A DNA stretch of 64,000 bases from Catenovulum agarivorans YM01 (GTDB lineage Bacteria; Pseudomonadota; Gammaproteobacteria; Enterobacterales; Alteromonadaceae): contig NZ_JH767528.1 of NCBI RefSeq assembly GCF_000281085.1, positions 62,001 through 126,000 on the forward strand, read 5' to 3'. Below, piece after piece: positions 25,547 through 34,570 of the stretch (positions are counted from its first letter, which is position 1; the number at the start of each line of letters is the position of its first letter). Both the position numbers and the translations under genes were made by a program. The notes under the pieces are model-generated. The model saw only the letters and a list, made by a program, of their open reading frames with translations, ran no database searches and had not been told where the DNA came from.

Positions 25547-26824
25547 GTGAAATTAGAAACTTTAGCGCTGCACCATGGTTATGAATCTGAGGCGACAACT
25601 AAAGCGGCTGCTGTGCCTATTTATCAAACCACATCTTATACGTTTGATGATACTCAGCATGGAGCCGACTTAAACAACATGAAAGTTAAAGGCAATATTT
25701 ATACTCGGATCATGAATCCAACCACTGAAGTGTTGGAGAAACGTGTTGCGCAAATGGAAGGTGGTGTTGCTGGGCTTGCTTTGGCATCTGGCATGGCGGC
25801 GATAACCTACGCGATTCAATCATTAACAGAGTTGGGCGACAACATTGTTAGTACCAGCCAGTTATATGGTGGCAGTTATACCTTATTTACCCAAGTTTTA
25901 CCGCGTATGGGCGTGGATGTAAAAATGGTCTCCGCCGACGATTTTGCTGGGTTTGAAGCGGCGATTGACGATAAAACCAAAGCGATTTTTTGTGAGTCTA
26001 TTGGTAACCCTGCGGGTAATGTTGTTGATATTGCAAAGCTAGCAGATATTGCACACCGCCATGGTGTACCGCTTATTGTCGACAACACAGTAGCAACGCC
26101 GTATTTATGTAAACCTTTTGAATTTGGCGCTGACATTGTTGTTCATTCGCTAACTAAATACATTGGCGGTCATGGCACTGCTGTGGGTGGCATGATAGTC
26201 GACTCAGGCCGCTTTGATTGGGCGGCCAATAAAGAGCGTTTTAGAGTGTTAAACGACCCTGAGCCTGCTTATCATAATTTAAATTTTGCCGAAGCTTTGG
26301 GCGAATTAGCCTACATTACCCGTTGCCGCGTGGTTTCGCTCAGAGTTACAGGCGCGGCTATTGCGCCAATGAATGCCTTTCAAATATTACAAGGACTAGA
26401 AACGCTTGGGCTAAGAATTGAACGCCATTGTCACAATGCAGAAAAGCTTGCGGCGTTTTTATTATCACACCCCAAAGTAAACAAAGTGAATTACGCCGCT
26501 TTACCCGATAGCCCTTATTATCATACCTGTCAGAAAATAGTCGGCGGCAAAGCATCTGGTATTTTAAGTTTTGATATTAAAGGTGGCGCCGAAGCTGGCG
26601 CACAATTTATTGATGCACTGAAAATGATTTTAAGATTAGTCAATATTGGTGATGCTAAATCGTTAGCCTGTCATCCAGCTTCAACCACACATAGGCAGTT
26701 AACGCCGTCGCAATTGCAAAGTGCTGGCGTTAGCCAATCACTGGTACGTATTTCTGTCGGCATTGAGCATATTGACGATATTATCGCCGATGTTAGCCAA
26801 GCATTAGATGCAGTGGTGGTTTAG
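25547..26824 (+). CDS. metY: O-acetylhomoserine sulfhydrylase (Cys/Met metabolism PLP enzyme)
   Basis: The GTG at 25547 gives 425 residues, the usual family length, beginning KLETLALHHGYE; AGGA lies 10 bases upstream. A frame opening at 25484 would add 21 atypical residues. Motifs are TTSYTFDDTQHGADL, the PLP-lysine motif VVHSLTKYIGGHGT, SIGNPAGN and SLACHPASTTHRQL. The enzyme makes homocysteine from O-acetylhomoserine and sulfide, in the cytoplasm. The gene is solitary. A cystathionine-synthase role is less likely at this length. Confidence 0.88.
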   Translation: MKLETLALHHGYESEATTKAAAVPIYQTTSYTFDDTQHGADLNNMKVKGNIYTRIMNPTTEVLEKRVAQMEGGVAGLALASGMAAITYAIQSLTELGDNIVSTSQLYGGSYTLFTQVLPRMGVDVKMVSADDFAGFEAAIDDKTKAIFCESIGNPAGNVVDIAKLADIAHRHGVPLIVDNTVATPYLCKPFEFGADIVVHSLTKYIGGHGTAVGGMIVDSGRFDWAANKERFRVLNDPEPAYHNLNFAEALGELAYITRCRVVSLRVTGAAIAPMNAFQILQGLETLGLRIERHCHNAEKLAAFLLSHPKVNKVNYAALPDSPYYHTCQKIVGGKASGILSFDIKGGAEAGAQFIDALKMILRLVNIGDAKSLACHPASTTHRQLTPSQLQSAGVSQSLVRISVGIEHIDDIIADVSQALDAVVV

Positions 26825-26830
26825 GTTGAT

Positions 26831-26858
26831 TAGCCAATAACCTTTGGGTTATCGGCTA
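26831..26858 (+). terminator. Hairpin after metY, probable terminator
   Basis: TAGCC-A-ATAACC (26831-26842) pairs with GGTTAT-C-GGCTA (26847-26858) with one mismatch. It starts 6 bases after the stop codon, but only a short AT-rich stretch follows, so termination may be inefficient. Confidence 0.5.
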
Positions 26859-26880
26859 AAATTGTTGATGGCTTACTAGA

Positions 26881-27987
26881 TTAAGCTGCGGCTAAAGTTA
26901 CTTTTGGGGTTGCAACTAGCTTTTTTCGGTTAATCACTAAATAACCGGCCAGCAATAAGAAAAAGGCAATTGTTTGTGGCTCTGATACTACAGGTGTGCC
27001 ACCAATTGTTGGTTCGTCATATAAACCTTGCCACAAGTTCATTTGGGCGTTGCTGGTCATACTTTTCGCAATTAACTGACCACTTAAATCACCACCTAGA
27101 TAGCTGAAATCAGCTTTTGGAGCAAGGATATGGCCCATAAATCCACCGCTGAATTCAATGCTTTCTGCTTCATAGAAGTTATACAAAATACTACTAGGTG
27201 ACTTTTTGTCAGTGCGTGAGGTGTCATATGGACCAGCATACGACTGCGCTAAGTTGTCGTAATAATTTACTGAATCAAAACTCACATTTTTCCCACTGAC
27301 ATTAATAATAATTGGTGTATTAGCGTCTAAATTAACTGATTTAAAATCAGCTGCGTTTTTGAGTGTTTCGCCATCTATGGTTGCGATAAACGCACCTGCT
27401 TCATCGACTAACGCTTGATCAGGTGTGAAGATAAAACCAGATGTGCTGGTCCAATGTTCATTGCCTTCAGCAACTAAATTACCTGTGTTGGCCATATTAG
27501 CTAAATCTTCCGACAGCTTGTTTAACGCGGCAAAAGCAGTATCAAAGTTTATTGGATTATGCTCATAACTAAATACTTCGCCATTTACTGGGTTTTCCCA
27601 TGATGGTAAAGCATCTATGTCGTTGACAAGGCTTCCTTGTTTATATAGGTCGCCGCCCAAAACCAAGTTACCTTTAATTTGATTGGAGTTTCGGTTGGTG
27701 CTTAGATCGCCTTGTACTACAAGTACGTCAGCATAACCTGTCTCACCTTGCCAAAATTGCACACCATCTCGGCCTTCCGTGGAGCTAAAATTCACAGCGA
27801 CATCGTAATTGTCGAGTGAAGCATTGCCACCAACGGCGATTTTTCCTTGCGAGTCTGCCCAGCCTGTATGGGTAAAATCATTTTGCACAAAAATGTTGTA
27901 GTCAGCAGCAACACCAAGGTCGACTTCATAACTTAAAGCAGAGGCTGAGAATAATACAGAAACTAGCGCAAGAGATTTAAACTTCAT
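26881..27987 (-). CDS. Choice-of-anchor A family protein with PEP-CTERM sorting signal
   Basis: The start at 27987 gives 368 residues with a signal peptide (MKFKSLALVSVLFSASALS). The body contains the choice-of-anchor A fold: DLGVAADYNIFVQNDF, GKIAVGGNASLDNY, then SIEFSGGFMGHILAPKADFSYLGG split across its repeat. The tail is a PEP-CTERM-like signal: SEPQ, a hydrophobic helix (TIAFFLLLAGYLVI) and basic NRKK. Such proteins are cut and exported by an exosortase. It follows the PrsT-like TPR gene by 87 bp. No exosortase is in the window. Confidence 0.82.
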   Translation of the reverse strand: MKFKSLALVSVLFSASALSYEVDLGVAADYNIFVQNDFTHTGWADSQGKIAVGGNASLDNYDVAVNFSSTEGRDGVQFWQGETGYADVLVVQGDLSTNRNSNQIKGNLVLGGDLYKQGSLVNDIDALPSWENPVNGEVFSYEHNPINFDTAFAALNKLSEDLANMANTGNLVAEGNEHWTSTSGFIFTPDQALVDEAGAFIATIDGETLKNAADFKSVNLDANTPIIINVSGKNVSFDSVNYYDNLAQSYAGPYDTSRTDKKSPSSILYNFYEAESIEFSGGFMGHILAPKADFSYLGGDLSGQLIAKSMTSNAQMNLWQGLYDEPTIGGTPVVSEPQTIAFFLLLAGYLVINRKKLVATPKVTLAAA

Positions 27988-28074
27988 CAACAATAACCAA
28001 AACAACAACAACTAAACACTGGTCGGGCAAGTTTAGGCTAAATTTTGTGCAAACACAATGGCAGTGGGAAAAAA

Positions 28075-30840
28075 TCATAAGCTTTTATATAAATTAGCGA
28101 CCTTAAGCTTTATTTCTTCTGGAAGTGGCTGTTTTATTAAGTTTTGTAAAATCTCAAGCGCTTCATTGGTGCGTTTCAACGCGACTAATGTTGCTGATAA
28201 ATGGTAAAGTACATAGGGGTTTTTGGCATCAGATGATTCTGAAATTCTTAAATATTCCAAAGCTTTATCATATTGTTTGTCTTGGAATAATAGCCAGCCA
28301 TATGTGTCTGTATACGCAGGGTTTGTCGGGGCGAGTTCAACTGCTCGTTTTGCGTACTGCAGTGCTTGTGAAAATGATGTATTTGTCAGTAAATGGGCAA
28401 GTTTATGTAAAATGACAGCGTTTTCCATTTTATTATTGGCTAATGTTAATAAATCTAATAACTTATCTGTTTTATTGAGCTGTTGTAATACCTGTGATTG
28501 TAAATTTATCGCCGTCACATCACTAGGGTGAACACTCAACCAATCATCTAATAATTGTTCAGCCAAGATAAATTGCTGTTGTTGTAAAACCACGCCAATA
28601 TAAGCTTTAAAATGCTGGGCACTACGAGTTTTGGTAAAAAGATTACTGATAATGTTTTGAGCCAGCGGCCAATTTTGTGTCTGGTAAGCTAAGTTGTATT
28701 CTAGTTCTTCAATGGCCATGGCATAGTTGGCTTGTTGGTCGGCCAGTTTAAGTTGTTGAATTAACTGGTGTGCTGCTTTTACATCTGCTTGATTAATTGC
28801 CTGCTGGACTCGGACGTAAAGCAGGCGAGCAGGGTCGTGATCTAGTTGAGCAATTCGACGTATGAGCTTTTGTTGAATTTCGTTATTACCAGCACGAGCA
28901 GCCAAACTGTACAACTCAAATAGTTTGTTGGCATCATCGTAATACAAACCAAATAGGGTATTGAAGGTTTTGGCGCTTACAGCTTGATGAATTAGCAATT
29001 GGTATTTTATGTGTAAATGCAGCAGCTCGGCATCTAAATTGCTTTGTTCGAGTGCTTGGCTCAGTAACTGATATGCGTCATTGTATTGCTGCATACGTAA
29101 ATGCAGTTCAATTATCGCTTTAGTAGTTGATAACTCAGTTTCTATCTTTTGTGAAGCCTGTAGGTAATTGAGTGCTTTTGCATAGTCATTTTGCTGCATG
29201 GCTAATGAGGCACTTAGTTGATACCAAGTGGTATTTTTGTGGTCAATTTTTTGCAGATAACTGTGTGCCAGTGATAATTCATTTTGTTTGACAGCTAAGC
29301 TCGCAAGTAATAACAAAGCTGGGGCATAATCGGCGCGGATTTGTAAAGCTTGCTGAAGAAATTGTTGTGCACGTTCCGTTTGGCCAACTTTTATGTAGAG
29401 CTCTGCTGCTGTTTGATGACTCAGTGGATTCAAAGGTTGCTGGGTTAATAGTGCGGAAATTATTTCACCTGCAAGTGTGTATTCTTCTATTTCAACTAAC
29501 AACTGGCTCAGTTGTAAGTCCAGTTGAAAAATATTGCTTTGTGTCGCCGTTTTTAACAATGCATGAGCTTTTTCTTTATGCCCCTGCGCAATAAAAACTG
29601 CTGCTTGATGATTACGAAACGACACATTTTCTGGAAATTGTGTGCGCGCTTTAGCTAACTGTTTAGCGTATTCTTCTAACGGCCATTGTGTCTTAGCGAG
29701 CGACAACATTTTCGCCAAGGCTAGCTCGTTTTCAGGGTGGCGTTGTAAATATTCTTGGTAATAAAATAATGCTTGCGACAGGTTGTTCAATTTGATTTCA
29801 GTTTCGGCAAGCATTTTATAAATCACCGAATCGTCAGGATTATTCAGTTTGTAATTTAGAAAATCACGTTTAGCGGACTGGTAATTTTTGCTTAAATAAT
29901 TGACATAACCTGACATTAATTTTATCTGGCTGCTCGGTACTTTCTCCTGATCAATCACAGATAACTGAGCATTGATATCATTTAAAATCTCTTTTACTTC
30001 ACGTTCATCTGTTTGATTTGAACCTGCAACAACTGCATGAAGTAACTTAGCAAAAGGGTTATTCGGTAGTTTGTCGCGCAGGCGCAAACTTAAAGCTAAC
30101 GATTCTTCTCCACGCTGCAGTTTTTGCAATAATGAGGTTTTACCAAACAAAGCGAGTGTGTGTTCAGGTTGCAAAGATAATATACGATCGTATGCCGCGA
30201 GCGCTTGGGGTAAATCTTCTTGCTGTTGTTTGCTTTGAGCTAACAACAACAGCGCTTTAATATTATCGGGAGATGTACTTAGAATTTGCTCAATTTGTTT
30301 AATGGCTAAATCAAGTGCGTTTTGTTTGAGCAATAGCTCAGCTTGCAGCAACTGAGCTTGGGTATGTGTCGGTATATTTTGTAGAACTTGTGCTACAGCG
30401 TCTTCAGCTGTTGTATAGGACTCTTTAAGCATAGCCAATCGAGCTCGGTAAATAACAATGTCAGCATCCCGTTCAAATGGGTATGACTCAACCAATTCAA
30501 TTGCTTGGTCAATTTCTGATAGCTGAATTTTACTTTGCACTAACAAAGGTAAAATTTTGCGCCAGTCGCCATTGTCAGTCAGTGCAATCGTTAGCTCTTT
30601 GTTGGCGGAAATATAATCTTCTTGCTCAACATATATTTGCCCCAACAAAATACGGGCAGGGGTGTAACTAGGTGATTGTTGTAAACTATTTTTAAGATTG
30701 ATAACCGCGGCTGCTAATGAGCCTTGACGGTAGTCAGCTAAAGCGACTTCATAATACTGATTGCGTTGTGATTCCGCATATAGCTGATTTGGTGCCGCAG
30801 TGCCAATAATACATAAACAAAGATAAATTAGTGCTTTCAT
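28075..30840 (-). CDS. prsT: TPR-repeat protein resembling PEP-CTERM system protein PrsT
   Basis: The 921-residue protein has an N-terminal secretion signal (MKALIYLCLCIIGTAAP) and TPR repeats over its whole length (about 20). YYEVALADYRQGSLAAAVINLK and ARILLGQIYVEQEDYISANK are the typical start of PrsT. In PrsT-containing genomes the protein belongs to the exosortase/EPS locus. Here it starts only 2 bases after the end of ccoG and precedes a PEP-CTERM protein, so the three are likely co-transcribed. PrsT is usually a lipoprotein, but no clear lipobox cysteine is seen (cysteines C9 and C11 are early). Identity as PrsT is by architecture and neighbour. Confidence 0.7.
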   Translation of the reverse strand: MKALIYLCLCIIGTAAPNQLYAESQRNQYYEVALADYRQGSLAAAVINLKNSLQQSPSYTPARILLGQIYVEQEDYISANKELTIALTDNGDWRKILPLLVQSKIQLSEIDQAIELVESYPFERDADIVIYRARLAMLKESYTTAEDAVAQVLQNIPTHTQAQLLQAELLLKQNALDLAIKQIEQILSTSPDNIKALLLLAQSKQQQEDLPQALAAYDRILSLQPEHTLALFGKTSLLQKLQRGEESLALSLRLRDKLPNNPFAKLLHAVVAGSNQTDEREVKEILNDINAQLSVIDQEKVPSSQIKLMSGYVNYLSKNYQSAKRDFLNYKLNNPDDSVIYKMLAETEIKLNNLSQALFYYQEYLQRHPENELALAKMLSLAKTQWPLEEYAKQLAKARTQFPENVSFRNHQAAVFIAQGHKEKAHALLKTATQSNIFQLDLQLSQLLVEIEEYTLAGEIISALLTQQPLNPLSHQTAAELYIKVGQTERAQQFLQQALQIRADYAPALLLLASLAVKQNELSLAHSYLQKIDHKNTTWYQLSASLAMQQNDYAKALNYLQASQKIETELSTTKAIIELHLRMQQYNDAYQLLSQALEQSNLDAELLHLHIKYQLLIHQAVSAKTFNTLFGLYYDDANKLFELYSLAARAGNNEIQQKLIRRIAQLDHDPARLLYVRVQQAINQADVKAAHQLIQQLKLADQQANYAMAIEELEYNLAYQTQNWPLAQNIISNLFTKTRSAQHFKAYIGVVLQQQQFILAEQLLDDWLSVHPSDVTAINLQSQVLQQLNKTDKLLDLLTLANNKMENAVILHKLAHLLTNTSFSQALQYAKRAVELAPTNPAYTDTYGWLLFQDKQYDKALEYLRISESSDAKNPYVLYHLSATLVALKRTNEALEILQNLIKQPLPEEIKLKVANLYKSL

Positions 30841-30842
30841 GT

Positions 30843-32276
30843 TTATCTAAAGCGATTAAAGAATCGACTTTCCTCGTATAAGGTAACAGGTTCGCCGTCT
30901 TGAGGTCGCATAGTGATGACAAAATAAAAATCGATTTTTTTCTCATGTAAATATTCCGGTGCCACCACTAAACTTACTGGGATGCTGGCAACGTCTCCTG
31001 CATGCACTAATACTTTTTGTTCACCAATCCATTGGTATTCATCAGCCAAATCGTCAACTGCTAATTGGTAAACCCTATCTTGTTGCGATTTATTTAGTAT
31101 TTTCAGTGTGAAGGTATTTTCAATATGACCATCAAAATTTTCACGATACAGTTGGTTTCTATCACGGATAATATCTAAATCGAAAGGTTTACGCGTGAGC
31201 AAAGCATTGGCGAAAAGGGATATCATCACAATTAACACTATCCCATAACCAACTAATTTGCTGCGAAAGATATGTGATTTTCCGCCTTCTAAAATACGCT
31301 CTGTGGTGTAACTAATTAGGCCTTTTTGGTAGCCCATTTTGTCCATAACGCCATCACAGGCATCAATACATGCACCGCAGTTGATACATTCGTACTGTAA
31401 ACCGTTACGAATATCTATGCCGGTTGGGCAAACTTGCACACACAAATTACAATCAATGCAGTCGCCTAATCCGAGTATAGCAGGGTCAGCTTTGCGTGAT
31501 CTAGGCCCACGGTTTTCACCACGGCTTGCATCGTATGACACGGTAAAGGTGTCTTTATCAAACATGGCGGCTTGAAAGCGTGCGTACGGACAAATATGTG
31601 TGCACATAATTTCGCGCATCCAACCAGCATTAGCGTAGGTGCAAGCGGTAAAAAATAGCACCCAGAAACTTAGCCAAAACCCAGCATTAAAAGTGAAAAA
31701 ATCTATGTATAAATTGGCGATATCAGAAAAATAGCCAATAAAAGTCAAACTAGTGTGCAAGCTGAACAAAACCCAGCAAGTGTGTTTGAGCGCCTTTTTA
31801 AAGAATTTTTGATTAGACATGGGTTGCTCGTCTAATTTCATTCTTTGGTGGCGAGTGCCTTCAATTTTTTCTTCAAACCAAATAAAGATAAAAGTCCAAA
31901 CCGTTTGTGGGCACATGTAGCCGCACCAAACCCGGCCGATAAAAGTGGTGACAAAAAACAGCGCAAAGGCAGCAATAATAAATATCCAAGCCAGTAGCAT
32001 TAAATCTTGTGGCCATAGAGTTAGTGAGAAAATATTAAATTCTTGATTTTGTAGATCAAATAAAATGGCTTGTTTACCATTGAATTGCAGCCAAGGTAGC
32101 AGCATAAACGCTGCCATAAACAAAAATCCGATACGGCGTCTTACCGTTTGGAATAAACCTTGAACGGCTCTAACGTATATTCTGTTACGGGCTGACTTAT
32201 GCGAGTTACTAGAGCTTTTAGCTGGTTGAATTTTAACCGGGTTTGTATCTGATTTTATATCAATTTTGTCCGTCAT
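30843..32276 (-). CDS. ccoG: Cytochrome oxidase accessory protein CcoG (polyferredoxin-like)
   Basis: The 477-residue membrane protein has about five membrane segments, the motif CGYMCPQTVWTFIF and EEKIEG. Two 4Fe-4S cysteine clusters follow: CIDCNLCVQVCPTGID and CINCGACIDACD. A C-terminal Ig-like IG_FixG domain is also present. CcoG/FixG/RdxA proteins take part in copper reduction for cbb3 oxidase assembly. The gene usually sits beside ccoNOPQ, but here it heads an operon with a PrsT-like gene and a PEP-CTERM protein. Confidence 0.93.
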   Translation of the reverse strand: MTDKIDIKSDTNPVKIQPAKSSSNSHKSARNRIYVRAVQGLFQTVRRRIGFLFMAAFMLLPWLQFNGKQAILFDLQNQEFNIFSLTLWPQDLMLLAWIFIIAAFALFFVTTFIGRVWCGYMCPQTVWTFIFIWFEEKIEGTRHQRMKLDEQPMSNQKFFKKALKHTCWVLFSLHTSLTFIGYFSDIANLYIDFFTFNAGFWLSFWVLFFTACTYANAGWMREIMCTHICPYARFQAAMFDKDTFTVSYDASRGENRGPRSRKADPAILGLGDCIDCNLCVQVCPTGIDIRNGLQYECINCGACIDACDGVMDKMGYQKGLISYTTERILEGGKSHIFRSKLVGYGIVLIVMISLFANALLTRKPFDLDIIRDRNQLYRENFDGHIENTFTLKILNKSQQDRVYQLAVDDLADEYQWIGEQKVLVHAGDVASIPVSLVVAPEYLHEKKIDFYFVITMRPQDGEPVTLYEESRFFNRFR

Positions 32277-32396
32277 AGCTTAGGATAGGCTCTATTGATG
32301 TCTCTTAGGCTTGTTAACAACTAAGTATAGCGGTTTACTTAGTTAAAACTAAGCCATTATTCGACGTTTTTCGCCTTTTTATGTTTTGGATCAATT

Positions 32397-32774
32397 ATGT
32401 TAAAGAAGTTGTTGATTTGGGTTGTTTTAATTGCTGCAGCCATGCACATATGGCAAACACCTGAATTTCAGCGATTTAAAAATCGTATCGTCGGTGACGT
32501 GTGGCAATCGGCAGGCTCAGTGACTAAATCGAACAGTATGATTAAACCGTCTGATTTGCATGAGCACTTTACCCACAGGTTTGATCAATTTGCGCCATCT
32601 GAGCAACAACATTTAAAACAAATTAGCAGAAGCGAACAATCTATTGCTCGTTTTGTTGAAAACTACTGTTATCAACAAGATGAGCCTTATCATCCTATTT
32701 TTAGTGATAAAAACTTAGCAGACGTCTGTCGCCAAGCCGTTAAAACACAAGCTGCGTTGAGCAAAAATAACTAA
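32397..32774 (+). CDS. Hypothetical protein with N-terminal membrane anchor
   Basis: The 125-residue protein starts MLKKLLIWVVLIAAAMHIW, a signal anchor. The rest is soluble and contains two cysteines (NYCYQQ, LADVCRQ). The family is not recognised. It is divergent from ccoG and 78 bp before the HDOD-like gene. Confidence 0.6.
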   Translation: MLKKLLIWVVLIAAAMHIWQTPEFQRFKNRIVGDVWQSAGSVTKSNSMIKPSDLHEHFTHRFDQFAPSEQQHLKQISRSEQSIARFVENYCYQQDEPYHPIFSDKNLADVCRQAVKTQAALSKNN

Positions 32775-32852
32775 TTTGTTGATTTTTTGTTCGTAAAATG
32801 TGATAAAACAGTCTGGTGTATTTAGTGGCGATATAAAGGCAAAAGGAGTCGT

Positions 32853-34082
32853 ATGTCTTTTTTAGATGATATTCCGTTTGATGGTGATGTTACCACCCCG
32901 ATTGAAGATCTTAAACTTAAGAAGAAAGCCCATGTGCGCTTAAGTTATAAAGAGCGCAATGCTATATCACCCCGTTTGTTATCCGCACAACAAACTTTTT
33001 ACCACTATTTAGCCCAAGGAAATTTGCAAGCTCGGCTAGAAGAGGAGCAAAAAGCTTATCAATCTGAATTAAATCGCCAATTGCTTGATGTGGAAATTGA
33101 AGCACTTAAGAAACGCCAGTCAGATAAAAATAGTCTGCAACAAAAGATCAACTCGGTTCATCGCAGTATTGATCTAATGTTAGAGAAACAATTGGAAGGT
33201 GTATTAAATAATTATCCGCTGAAGTATTTTGCCGACACTCGAGATTTAGGTCACTTTAAACGGATCTTTTCTGTGTTAGGGGATGAAAGACTGTCGGTAA
33301 ATGGACTTGATTCTGTCTTAACCCCTTGCAACTGGTTAGCCGAGCATATTACGTTTTTTACTAATAGCACTGAATGTAAATCCTATTTTAAAAACCAAGA
33401 TTCTACTGACTTAAAAAAAGCAATTAACTTTTTGAATGTTAAAGGCACGACTGCACTAATACCTGTGTTGTTTGTTGAGCGTATTGTTGCGCAACAAAAG
33501 GAGTTGTTAAAACAGCCTTGGACTAGGTTTCGCTGTTTTGCTTATTGGACCGCTTTGTCTGCACTGTTTATTGCGCGCCAACAACAGCGCAAAGACTTGC
33601 ATATAGTATTTGTCCTTGCATATATGAGTGTATTTGCTGAGCTAATGTTATTTAATTTATTGTCGGCATTAGCCAAAGAAGTTCAGCAAGACAGTATTAA
33701 AACTGCCTCACAGCATAGGAGTGACTTTCGTGTTAAGGCGATTGAAAGTTATCTGCCGAGTGGTGAAATAACTGCCAATTTAATGCAGTTAGCTGAACCT
33801 GCGTTACATAAAATTATTGATGCGTTAAATTGTAATTATATTCCAGCCATTCCTGTGTTCGATCAAGACAGCGGTGAGCAGCTTGAGCTACAGCAGTTGA
33901 TTGCCAAAGCAAAAGCTTTTACCCAATACAAAATGCTAGCTAGCACTAACATGGATGAAAAAGACGATATTATTGAACTGCTACGTGCTGTAAATATGGA
34001 TAATCAAACTATGCAGTTGTTACGTGAGCAAAACTATCATGCTATACCTCTATATACTGCTTTGGGATGGGTGCGTAAATAG
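32853..34082 (+). CDS. HDOD-like domain protein
   Basis: The 409-residue cytoplasmic protein has AGGAG 6 bases before the ATG. The N-terminal 110 residues are charged and coiled-coil-like. From about residue 120 the pattern resembles an HDOD fold: LKKAINFLNVKGTTALIPVLFVER, then RCFAYWTALSALFIARQQQ and FVLAYMSVFAELML, which stand where H-D-G-K motifs would in active HD enzymes but lack them. HDOD proteins are signalling proteins without hydrolase activity. Assignment is by pattern only and another fold remains possible. Confidence 0.5.
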   Translation: MSFLDDIPFDGDVTTPIEDLKLKKKAHVRLSYKERNAISPRLLSAQQTFYHYLAQGNLQARLEEEQKAYQSELNRQLLDVEIEALKKRQSDKNSLQQKINSVHRSIDLMLEKQLEGVLNNYPLKYFADTRDLGHFKRIFSVLGDERLSVNGLDSVLTPCNWLAEHITFFTNSTECKSYFKNQDSTDLKKAINFLNVKGTTALIPVLFVERIVAQQKELLKQPWTRFRCFAYWTALSALFIARQQQRKDLHIVFVLAYMSVFAELMLFNLLSALAKEVQQDSIKTASQHRSDFRVKAIESYLPSGEITANLMQLAEPALHKIIDALNCNYIPAIPVFDQDSGEQLELQQLIAKAKAFTQYKMLASTNMDEKDDIIELLRAVNMDNQTMQLLREQNYHAIPLYTALGWVRK

Positions 34083-34097
34083 TGGTTTACAACATCA

Positions 34098-34511
34098 CTA
34101 CTTTTGATAAGCCTCGGCTAATTTACGCATCACATCACGCCAAGTGACTATGCCTTGTACTTTATTATTCTGATCAACAATTGGAATGCAGGATATTTTG
34201 TGTTGGTTAAATGTCTGTACCGCGTCTTTAATACTTGCGGTGGTTAATAGGGTTATCGGATGGCGCGACATAATTTGATGGGCTTTTTTGTTTAAACAAG
34301 CTAAATCTTTTGCGGTCACAGCAGCGCTATTTATATTTGGACTGAGCGCTTTTAGTAAGTCTCGATCTGATATTACGCCAACAAGTTTGTTGTTGGCGAT
34401 AACCACAAGGTGATGAAAATGAGCATTATCAAAAATGCGTTTCACTTCGGCTAATGAGTCGTCCATTTCTACAGATACGACTGTGGCACTCATTATTTTA
34501 GCAATACTCAA
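34098..34511 (-). CDS. Two-CBS-domain protein
   Basis: The 137-residue protein has two CBS modules: residues 7-60 (IMSATVVSVEMDDSLAEVKR, VVIANNKLVGVISDRDLLKAL) and about 75-132 (IMSRHPITLLTT, CIPIVDQNNKVQGIVTWRD). CBS pairs bind adenine nucleotides. It begins with TTG, with GAGG 8-9 bases upstream. It lies 59 bp after the kleisin-like gene on the same strand, so it may be at the end of the SMC operon or separate. Confidence 0.85.
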   Translation of the reverse strand: MSIAKIMSATVVSVEMDDSLAEVKRIFDNAHFHHLVVIANNKLVGVISDRDLLKALSPNINSAAVTAKDLACLNKKAHQIMSRHPITLLTTASIKDAVQTFNQHKISCIPIVDQNNKVQGIVTWRDVMRKLAEAYQK

Positions 34512-34570
34512 CTAACTAACCTCATATCTCTAACAGCAGTGATTGTCCTGTTAACTATAGGCAAAGAAAG

